Positions 24,896-31,823 of a stretch of DNA of 31,823 nt are shown one piece after another; the first letter of the stretch is position 1; every line of letters starts with the position of its first letter. The translations under genes were made by a program, and so were the position numbers. The DNA is taken from assembly GCA_900551005.1 (NCBI GenBank), contig URUL01000011.1:1-31823 (forward strand), read 5' to 3'. This DNA comes from an uncultured Ruminococcus sp. (GTDB lineage Bacteria > Bacillota > Clostridia > Oscillospirales > CAG-272). The notes under the pieces are model-generated. The model saw nothing but the letters and a program-made list of their open reading frames with translations, searched no databases and was not told where the DNA came from.

Positions 24896-24924
24896 ATCAT
24901 ACCATAAAATAAAAACAAATGCAA
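24896..24924 (-). promoter_or_regulatory. Promoter of secG
   Basis: On the minus strand TTGCAT (24919-24924), a 17-base spacer, TATGAT (24896-24901). This leaves a ~115-base AT-rich untranslated leader before secG with no obvious structure. Confidence 0.65.
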
Positions 24925-24996
24925 GACTTTTTTCGAAAATTTCATTGAAAATACAAAAAAATAAGTAAAAAATTTCAATGAAAAGCGAAAAATCGA

Positions 24997-25025
24997 TTGA
25001 CAAAACGGAAATCTGATGGTATAAT
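24997..25025 (+). promoter_or_regulatory. Perfect consensus promoter of the rpsF-ssb-rpsR operon
   Basis: TTGACA (24997-25002), a 17-base spacer, TATAAT (25020-25025). Transcript start expected near 25032, about 88 bases before rpsF. Confidence 0.92.
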
Positions 25026-25032
25026 ACTACAT

Positions 25033-25096
25033 CGGAAGAAGGCTGAAAATGTCTTTTCTCCTTGCCGCGGGTAAATTTTATATGTTCGCGGCCTTA
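25033..25096 (+). promoter_or_regulatory. Candidate S6:S18-binding leader of rpsF
   Basis: AAGG (25039-25042) can pair with CCTT (25092-25095) and CCGCG (25065-25069) with CGCGG (25087-25091), leaving a ~22-base bulge on the 5' side. A bulged stem just before rpsF resembles the known autoregulatory rpsF leader that binds the S6-S18 complex. Assigned from position and pairing only. Confidence 0.4.
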
Positions 25097-25119
25097 TGTC
25101 CAAAAGGAGGTGTACGGTA

Positions 25120-25410
25120 ATGGAAAAGATTCTTTCTAAGTACGAAACTATGTTTATTGTTGATGTTTCGGGCGGAGAAGAAGCTACAGCCGCTGTTGTC
25201 GAAAAGTTCAAAAAACTTATAGAGGCGAACGGAACGGTGGAAAGCTTCGACGAATGGGGCAAGCGCAGACTTGCATATCCCATCAATGATATGAATGACG
25301 GCTATTATGTTCTCGTTAAATTTGAGGCAGAGCCGAGCTTTGTATCAGAACTCGAGCGTATCTTCAATATCACGGAAGGCGTTATGCGTTCCATGACAAT
25401 CAAAGCGTAA
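25120..25410 (+). CDS. rpsF: 30S ribosomal protein S6
   Basis: 96-residue S6, which binds the central domain of 16S rRNA together with S18. Family pattern: YETMFIVD at the start, EWGKRRLAYPINDMNDGYYVLVKFE in the middle, RIFNITEGVMRSM at the end. Start ATG 25120, with AAGGAGGTG ending 7 bases upstream. First gene of the conserved rpsF-ssb-rpsR operon. Confidence 0.97.
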   Translation: MEKILSKYETMFIVDVSGGEEATAAVVEKFKKLIEANGTVESFDEWGKRRLAYPINDMNDGYYVLVKFEAEPSFVSELERIFNITEGVMRSMTIKA

Positions 25411-25430
25411 ATAGCAGGGAGGCGTGAAAT

Positions 25431-25859
25431 ATGGCAAGTCTTAATAAGGTTATTCTTATCGGTCATCTTACGGCTGATCCGGAGCTTAAGCAGACACCTT
25501 CAGGTGTTAGTGTCACTTCGTTTTCAATCGGCGTTACGAGAAGATTCCAGCGTCAGGGTGAGCAGCCTCAGAGCGATTTCATCAATATTGTCGCTTGGAG
25601 AAATACAGCCGAGTTTATAACGAAATATTTCAGAAAAGGCAGCGCCATATGCATTTGCGGCTCGATCCAGACAAGAAGCTGGACGGCAAATGACGGTTCC
25701 AAGCGCTATACCACGGAGGTCGTAGCCGATGAGGCAAGCTTTGTGGAGAGAAAGAGCGACGGCAGAGCTGAAGAGTATCCTGCACCCGCTTTCTCTACAG
25801 GTGAGGTCGAAGCTCCTAAATTTGAAGAAGTTTCCGGCGACGACGATTTGCCGTTCTGA
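25431..25859 (+). CDS. ssb: Single-stranded DNA-binding protein SSB
   Basis: 142 residues. N-terminal OB fold (MASLNKVILIGHL..., FSIGVTRRF, DFINIVAWRNTAEF, YFRKGSAICICGSIQTRSW) followed by a short flexible linker and the acidic DDDLPF tip that recruits replication and repair partners. GGGAGG ribosome site, 20 bases after rpsF. The linker is short for an SSB but usual for this operon in Firmicutes. Confidence 0.97.
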   Translation: MASLNKVILIGHLTADPELKQTPSGVSVTSFSIGVTRRFQRQGEQPQSDFINIVAWRNTAEFITKYFRKGSAICICGSIQTRSWTANDGSKRYTTEVVADEASFVERKSDGRAEEYPAPAFSTGEVEAPKFEEVSGDDDLPF

Positions 25860-25895
25860 TTGCGGCAGACAAAATAATATAGGAGGTTTCGTATA

Positions 25896-26144
25896 ATGGA
25901 AAAGGAAATGCAGAAGCAGCCTGTTCGTGTGAACAGAAAGAAGAAAAAAGTTTGCGTTTTCTGTGCCGAGAAGGTAGAAAGCATCGATTATAAGGATGTT
26001 GCAAGACTCAGAAAGTTTACTTCCGAGAGAGCTAAAATTCTGCCCCGCAGAATCACAGGCACATGCGCAAAGCATCAGAGAGAGCTCACAGAGGCTATCA
26101 AGAGAGCCCGTCACGTTGCTCTTCTCCCCTTTATCAGCGACTGA
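25896..26144 (+). CDS. rpsR: 30S ribosomal protein S18
   Basis: 82 residues: a basic N-terminus, then the CVFC pair, IDYKDVARLRKFTSERAKILPRRITGTCAKHQRELTEAIKRAR, the defining S18 core, and ALLPFI at the end. Four candidate zinc ligands are kept (CxxC plus C and H near residues 58-61). GGAGG ribosome site, ATG 25896. Last gene of the operon, followed by an intrinsic terminator at 26218. Confidence 0.97.
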   Translation: MEKEMQKQPVRVNRKKKKVCVFCAEKVESIDYKDVARLRKFTSERAKILPRRITGTCAKHQRELTEAIKRARHVALLPFISD

Positions 26145-26217
26145 TAATAAGTTTGAGTCATCACACTCAAAAATAATCAATTTTGTACAAAGAAAATTAT
26201 TCTGTTTTACAAAAGAC

Positions 26218-26245
26218 AAAAGCCCTTACAAAAGGGCTTTTTTGT
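26218..26245 (+). terminator. Terminator of the rpsF-ssb-rpsR operon
   Basis: Perfect 10-bp stem (26218-26227 with 26232-26241), an ACAA loop and a TTTTTTG tail. Confidence 0.92.
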
Positions 26246-26501
26246 TTGCAATTTTGTGGCATTAAAAGTGTTTTTATAAGAAAGCAAAAAACAGTTTTTT
26301 CTTTATACAGTCAAATATTTTGAGCCTTTTATGATTTATCTTAAGGAAATTTTTATCGTGAAAAATAATCCTTGAAAAGCAGATTTTTTTGTTTGATTTT
26401 TGCTGTTATATGAGGATAAAAATTTTTGTACAAAAGCGGATATTTGGATTTGTGCAAAGACAAAGTTCATTCCCACTGCTTTTCAGATCAAAATCAGTGG
26501 T
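26246..26501. other. AT-rich intergenic spacer, no gene seen
   Basis: About 250 bases between two terminators of convergent units. Very AT-rich, with several poly-A/T runs. A weak hairpin (CCACTG near 26472 with CAGTGG near 26495) lies at the right end. No open frame with ribosome site, no RNA gene recognised. Confidence 0.6.
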
Positions 26502-26537
26502 AAAAATACCGAGGCAAGTGAACGCCTCGGTATTTTT
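26502..26537. terminator. Bidirectional terminator after the GH127 gene
   Basis: Perfect 14-bp stem (26502-26515 with 26524-26537) and an 8-base loop, with A/T runs forming the outer stem on both sides. It ends the leftward GH127 transcript and can back up the rpsR terminator. Confidence 0.9.
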
Positions 26538-26549
26538 GTTTTAGCGATA

Positions 26550-28361
26550 TTACTGCTTTCTCAAGAGCCATATTTGCATTTCTGTTTCGCCGCGGTTGGC
26601 AAAAGCGTAATACGGAATGAGAGTAAGAGGGATTTCCTCATAATCATCGCCGGCTTCGAAGTAAAGGCTTTCGTTTTCCTTTTGGCGGTAAGCCTTGGTT
26701 TTAAGGCTTGGCAGTAAAAATTCGCTGTCCTGCATTTCAAATTCCGCGTTTATGTCGATTGCGACGCTCTTTATATCCGCGCCGTTATCAATTCCTTCGG
26801 CACAGTAAACCACAGGACCGCGCATTACCGCCACTCTTCCCGCGTCTGAATGTACACGGCGGTTGGCGGCGATGAGTTTTACAGGCATGTCAAGCTCGAT
26901 TGCTATTTCGTCGGCTCCGTTTAGGGCGACATAAGCATATCCGTTTTTCGTAATATAATTGCGGTTTATGCGGAATGATTTGCACCAGCCGGGAATACGG
27001 AAGGCGATAAATTTCTTATCTGTATTGCATTTTACGATGATCTTGCCGTTTTTCGGATACTCGGTTTCCTGCTCGATCATTATTCTGTCTGTATCGGTCT
27101 TCGAATTCATATATTGATGAACATAAACCGTCTCATCGTCAATGCTGTATAAAAATCCCGCCACGGAAGCTACGAAGCGCAGTATATTAGGCGGACAGCA
27201 GGAGCAACCGAACACTTGCAGGCGTTGCGTGATCGGAAAACGTTCTTTTCGTTTAGTTGAAGTATTTACATGATTAAAATCGGGATCGATCTCAAGCGGA
27301 TTTTCATAGAAAAATGATTTTCCGTCTGATGAAACGCCCGACATTACGCCGTTATAGATCGCTTTTTCGACAATATCGGCATATTTTGAATCGGCACCGA
27401 AAGTAAGCATACGGTTTGCAAACATCGCAAGAGCGATTGCCGCACATGTTTCGCAATATGCCGTTCTGTTCGGCAGATCGTAGTCAATGGTAAATGCCTC
27501 TCCGATATTTGTAGAGCCTACACCACCGGTGATATACATACGCTTATTTACAATATTATCAAAGAAGCGCTCGCAGGCTTTTTTAAGCTCATCATCGCCG
27601 TATTCCGCCGCAACATCCGCCGCTCCGCACATAAGATACAGCGCACGGACGCAATGTCCCTCGGCGGTTCTGCGTTCTCTGATCGGTACTTCATCCTGAT
27701 TGTAATATTCACTGTCCCAGTCGAAAGAGTCCTCCGGAGAATTGCCGTGCTTATCGATAAAGTATTTCGCAAGTTCGGCGTAACGCTTTTCGCCCGTCGC
27801 CCTATAAAGTCGCATTAAGGCAAGTTCGATTTCCGGATGTCCGGGCGTAGCAAATGCGGCGCTTTTGTCGGTTTTGAAGATCTTTTCGATATAATCGGCA
27901 AATTTGCACATTGCCCTTAAAAATCTGTCCTTACCCGTAACCTCATAGTAAGCGACTGCAGCTTCAAAAAGATGACCGGCGCAGTAAAGCTCGTGACAGC
28001 TCCTTTTGCGGAATCTGTTATCTTGCTCGGTCACGAGATAATGGCTGTTGAAATATCCGTTTTCATCGCTGTTTTTTATGATACAGTCTATAGCATTTTC
28101 GATTATTTCCGCTATTGTCTCATCATCCTCGGAGCTTAGTATATACGCCGCACCCTCGATCCATTTTGCGACATCGGAATCCCAATAAATGTGCGGCATA
28201 TCGGGATCGCCGTCCTTCCACTCGCATTTGAGCGCGTCGAATCTGTGGGTTTCATGAAAGCGCTCATAGACAGACATGAGAGTAACCTTTCTGTTTATCT
28301 CCTGTCTTGCCCTCCAATAGCCTCCTGTGATCTCTACATCTGAAAATTCAATTTTTTTCAT
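26550..28361 (-). CDS. GH127 family beta-L-arabinofuranosidase (DUF1680)
   Basis: 603-residue glycoside hydrolase of the GH127/DUF1680 family, which removes beta-L-arabinofuranose from plant hydroxyproline-rich glycoproteins or arabinan decorations. It has the N-terminal YWRARQEINRKVTL entry and an (alpha/alpha)6 barrel with HxLFEAAVAYYEVTGK. The YCETC motif (~302-306; Glu and Cys are catalytic/zinc ligands) is followed by CSCCPPN (~386-392), which supplies the remaining cysteines of the Zn-Cys-Glu site, then a C-terminal beta region. No signal peptide, so it acts in the cytoplasm on imported oligosaccharides. It is 36 bases downstream of the broken dnaE on the same strand, with no transporter or regulator beside it. 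Site complete, so probably active. Confidence 0.9.
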   Translation of the reverse strand: MKKIEFSDVEITGGYWRARQEINRKVTLMSVYERFHETHRFDALKCEWKDGDPDMPHIYWDSDVAKWIEGAAYILSSEDDETIAEIIENAIDCIIKNSDENGYFNSHYLVTEQDNRFRKRSCHELYCAGHLFEAAVAYYEVTGKDRFLRAMCKFADYIEKIFKTDKSAAFATPGHPEIELALMRLYRATGEKRYAELAKYFIDKHGNSPEDSFDWDSEYYNQDEVPIRERRTAEGHCVRALYLMCGAADVAAEYGDDELKKACERFFDNIVNKRMYITGGVGSTNIGEAFTIDYDLPNRTAYCETCAAIALAMFANRMLTFGADSKYADIVEKAIYNGVMSGVSSDGKSFFYENPLEIDPDFNHVNTSTKRKERFPITQRLQVFGCSCCPPNILRFVASVAGFLYSIDDETVYVHQYMNSKTDTDRIMIEQETEYPKNGKIIVKCNTDKKFIAFRIPGWCKSFRINRNYITKNGYAYVALNGADEIAIELDMPVKLIAANRRVHSDAGRVAVMRGPVVYCAEGIDNGADIKSVAIDINAEFEMQDSEFLLPSLKTKAYRQKENESLYFEAGDDYEEIPLTLIPYYAFANRGETEMQIWLLRKQ

Positions 28362-28397
28362 GATCTCTGTTTCCGTTCATTTGTCTTTTGAGCAGTT

Positions 28398-31300
28398 TTA
28401 TTTTGTCACTACGGCATCGGCACCGAGCAGCTCGCGAAGAAGCGCAAGCATATTTTTTTCGGGAGAAACACCCATGCCGACCGGTTTTATATATTTACTC
28501 TGCGAAATATCATAGAATATGACCTCACAGTCGCCGTCGAAGATCCGGAGAAGAGTCGATACTCTCGAAAAAAGCTCGCCGCTCATATCGGGAACCTTCA
28601 AGTAGAGCTTTTTCGGCGCGGCTTCTCCCGTTTTATGCTCAGAGGAGAGCTCGACCGGCGTGCGGCTGCTTCTTTTTTCTTATTGTCGGTTAGGATTCTC
28701 GGGAGCAGGCTACTCCGCGCTTTCCAGATTGGGCGTGGCATAGCCGTTGAAGGCGGGGCGGAGAAGAACGATATCCGAAACGATGAGCTTGGGCGCGGTA
28801 TCCTCTTTTGCCGAAATTCTTCCCGCGACAGCGACCGCCGCATCGGGATTTATCATATAGGAGACCGATTCCAACACCTTGCTGAAAAATACATGCTCGA
28901 TTTCACCTGTTTTATCTTCGAGCGTGGCAAAGGCGATGGAGCCGCCGTTTTTGGTCTGCTTATTCGTGCGGGAGGTGATAATTCCCGCTATGGCGACACG
29001 CTCATTATCCGCATATCTGCGCTCAGGCTCAGCTTCCGCTTCTTCATCAAATGACAGCAGAATATCGGCTATTCAAGATTCCGCGCCGAGCGCTTCGATA
29101 TGCGATGTATATTCATCGAGCGGATGCCCGGAGAAATACATGCCCGTGCTTTCCTTTTCCTGCTTCAGGCGTTCTCGGACGGGCAACTCCGCACGTTCCG
29201 AGAATTGATATTCCACGCTTGGCGGCTCTATCTCGACACCCCCGAAGAGCCCTGCGGAAAAGAGATCGAGTTGACCTTCTGCCTGCGTATTCTTCCTTTT
29301 TGCAAAAATATCGAGCACATTCTCATATTCCGCGAGCAGCATACTGCGCCTCGTGCCGAGAGAATCAAAAGCGCCGCTTTTGATAAGTCCCTCTATCTGC
29401 CGTTTATTCAGCTCATGCGAGGACATACGGGAGACAAAATCGATAAACGAAACGAATCTGCCGCTTTTTCGCTCTTCTATGGCGGCATCGAGAATATTTC
29501 CGCCTACGTTTTTTATGCCGAGAAGCCCATAGCGTATGGCTTTTGCTCCTTTTTCGTCCGTCACGACGCTGTAGAGCTTTTCACTTTCGTTTATATCGGG
29601 TGAGAGGACCGGAATCTTATAGCTTTTCGCTTCGTCGATATATTCAACCGTCTTTGTGACATTGCCGAGCACCGATGTGAGAAGCGATGCGAGATATTCG
29701 CTCGGATAGTGGCATTTCAGATATGCCGTACGATATGCGGTATAGGCATATGCCGTGGCATGGCTTTTGTTAAAGGCATATTTTGCAAATGACGACATCG
29801 TGTCGAATATCTCATTTGCATCTGCCTCGCTTGTCCCGCGGGCTATCGCGCCCTCGCAGGTGATATTGCCGGCGTCATCCTTTTCGCCGTAGACAAAAGC
29901 CGTGCGTGCCTTTTCCATTTCTGCGGTCTTCTTTTTTGCCATGGCGCGGCGGACGATATCGGCGCGGCCGAAGGAAAATCCTGCTACCTCGCGGCATATC
30001 TGCATTACCTGCTCCTGATATATGATGCAGCCCGAGGTTTTTTCGAGGATCTTGCGCAGGGCGGGAATTTTATATTCGGGAGTCGTTTCCCCCATTCGGT
30101 TTTTCAGAAACTGCGGAATGGATTCCATGGGCCCCGGGCGATAGAGAGAAATGGCAAGGGTGATATCCTCTATGTTTCTCGGCTGCATATTGCCGAGCAG
30201 GCGGCGCATGCCCGTTGATTCGAGCTGGAAAACGCCGCTTGTTTTGCCTTGCGAGATAAGCTCATATGTCTTTTCGTCATCGAGCGTGACTTTGGTGATA
30301 TCGAAATCAGGCTCTGTCTTTCTTATCTGCTTTTCCGTATCGGAAATGATAGTGAGATACCGCAGGCCGAGAAAATCAAATTTCAGTAGTCCCAGCTTTT
30401 CTATGACGTCCATCGTGAACTGGGTAAGCACCATTTCGTTATTGACGGCGAGCGGCACATGCTCATAGGCGGGCTTGTCTGTGATCACGATGCCTGCGGC
30501 GTGAGCCGAAGCATGGCGCGGCATACCTTCGAGAGCCATGGATATGTCGATGAGGCGGCGTATCTGCTCGTTTTCGTCATACATGCGCTTTAGCTTGCCC
30601 GTCAGCGCTTCTTTTAAGGTAATATGCAGATCATTCGGAATGGCTTTTGCAACGATATCGACATCGGCATAGCTCATACCGAGCGCTCTGCCGACATCTC
30701 GGACGACTGCCTTTGCCGCGAGCGTGCCGAAGGTGGATATGCCGCAGACGTGGTCGGCGCCGTATTTGCGCGAAACGTATTCGATGACCTCACCGCGTCT
30801 GTCGTAGCAGAAATCCGTATCGAAATCCGGCATGGAGACACGCTCGGGATTGAGAAAACGCTCAAACATGAGGTCATATTTTATCGAGTCTACATCGGTG
30901 ATGCCGCAAAGGTAGGCAACAAGGCTCCCCGCACCCGAGCCTCGCCCCGGTCCGACGGGTATTTTCTCACGTCTCGCATAGGCAATAAAATCCCATACGA
31001 TGAGGTAATACTGCGCGTAGCCCATCTTGTTTATGACGGAAAGCTCATATTCTATGCGGTCGCGTTAATACTTTTCAGAAATTAATACGGTGAAAACGAA
31101 ATACCCCGCCGCCTTTTTGCGCTCAAAGCCCTCATATGCGAGGTGGCAGAGAAAGTCCTCGGGGCTTTCTCCCGTTTCCGGAGTGAAACGCGGCAGATAA
31201 ATATGCGAGAAATCAAAATCATAATGGCATCTGTCCGCGATTTTCTGCGTATTTTCCAGCGCCTCGGGTACGGAAGAGAAGAGGCGCTCCATTTCCTCCG

Positions 31301-31823
31301 TGGATTTATAGTAAAACTCGTCTGTTTCAAAGCCGATCGGTCTGCCGTCGGCGATGCGGCTGTTTGTCTGTATGCAGAGGAGAACAGCCTGCGTATCGGC
31401 ATCGGCACGGCGCATATAATGCACGTCGTTTGTAGCAACGAGAGGTATGCCCGTTTCGCGCGACATGGCGATGAGTGCCTCGTTTACCTCTTTTTGCTCG
31501 GCTAAGCCGTGGTCCTGAAGCTCGAGATAGAAATTTCCGTGCCCGAATATGCGATCAAATTCGAGCGCACGTTCACGCGCACCATCGAAATCTCCTGCCA
31601 TTATGTGCCGCGGTATTACTCCGGCAAGGCAGGCAGAAAGTGCGATAAGCCCCTCGGAATGCTCGCGCAGCAGCTCCATATCCACGCGCGGGCGGTTATA
31701 AAAGCCCTCCGTGAAGCCGAGCGAGACCATATAGCTGAGATTGCGGTAGCCGGTCTCGTATTCACACAGGAGGACGAGATGGTAGGGTTCTTTGTCGACG
31801 CCGTGGCCCTTGTCGCAGCGCGT
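28398..31823 (-). pseudogene. dnaE: DNA polymerase III alpha subunit DnaE with four in-frame stops; 5' partial
   Basis: Leftward frame open from the right edge through ~1140 codons, missing only ~90 N-terminal residues. The order is: late PHP domain (HLVLLCE, GFYNRPRVD, NDVHYM); palm with GPGRGSGAGS and PDFDTDF (catalytic Asp pair); FDFLGLR (third Asp); RPGPMESIPQF; IYQEQVM; FNKSHATAYA; the helix-hairpin region; an OB fold (VAIAGIITSRTNK...); and the C-terminal domain (LYLKVPDMSGELF...). The frame never shifts, but stops occur at 31065-31067 (TAA), 29073-29075 (TGA), 28710-28712 (TAG) and 28680-28682 (TAA). The last two lie in the variable linker before the C-terminal domain. Catalytic residues are intact. 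A recent pseudogene, a second dnaE copy, or a consensus or base error are possible. Without the stops it would be an ordinary DnaE. Confidence 0.88.

Noticed and set aside
25524..26219. 231-codon open frame on the minus strand
   Set aside because: Antisense to ssb and rpsR, both unmistakable; no start signal and no recognisable product.
28598..28843. Separate 81-codon frame inside dnaE
   Set aside because: It is in a different frame from dnaE. The dnaE frame itself continues through this region with two stops, so this is a shadow, not evidence of a frameshift.
28398..31823. Stop-codon reassignment as explanation of the dnaE stops
   Set aside because: TAA, TGA and TAG all occur within the gene, while all other genes in the window use these codons as normal ends and have no internal stops.

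Overview
The window looks like chromosomal DNA from a member of the Clostridia (Bacillota), probably an uncultured gut lineage near the Oscillospirales or Christensenellales. The evidence is AGGAGG-type ribosome sites, TTGACA-17-TATAAT promoters, intrinsic terminators at most operon ends, a CIRCE-controlled groESL operon, a BofC-type protein, DUF1385 and DUF1653 proteins, a tandem glycine riboswitch and a GH127 arabinofuranosidase. Most genes are of moderate GC content. The first ~1.25 kb is clearly AT-rich and looks foreign. No tRNA, rRNA, CRISPR array or insertion sequence was seen.

Left part (1-8.5 kb). An AT-rich gene entering from the left edge looks like an Argonaute-family protein cut off inside its MID domain and joined in frame to an ~80-residue tail of host-like composition. 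It is followed by rlmB and by a 967-residue membrane protein: a long acidic region followed by a P-type-ATPase-like fold that has lost its catalytic motifs. A bidirectional terminator separates this from a leftward class A penicillin-binding protein, which is divergent from a small membrane-anchored BofC-like protein.

Middle (8.5-16 kb). groEL and groES run leftward from a CIRCE operator, with a small decayed coiled-coil gene end behind groEL. Then come a divergent AGCS-family symporter, a leftward DUF4430 lipoprotein, a PHP-domain phosphoesterase, an AI-2E-family exporter and a DUF1653 protein.

Right-middle (15.8-26.2 kb). A consensus promoter and a structured, terminator-bearing leader precede a 1179-residue, extremely Cys-rich, C-terminally anchored surface protein. 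Next, a tandem glycine riboswitch plus terminator controls a second, canonical AGCS symporter. Leftward DUF1385-prmC-murI and secG follow, then the rightward rpsF-ssb-rpsR operon.

Right end (26.5-31.8 kb). A GH127 gene lies downstream of dnaE (DNA polymerase III alpha), which enters from the right edge. The dnaE frame is continuous over about 1140 codons but has four in-frame stops (TAA, TGA, TAG, TAA) and no frameshift. Each stop is one C-to-T step from a Gln or Arg codon.

The observations most worth a second look are the broken dnaE, the Argonaute chimera, the pseudo-P-type ATPase, the Cys-module surface protein with its leader RNA, and the two RNA-level attenuators.
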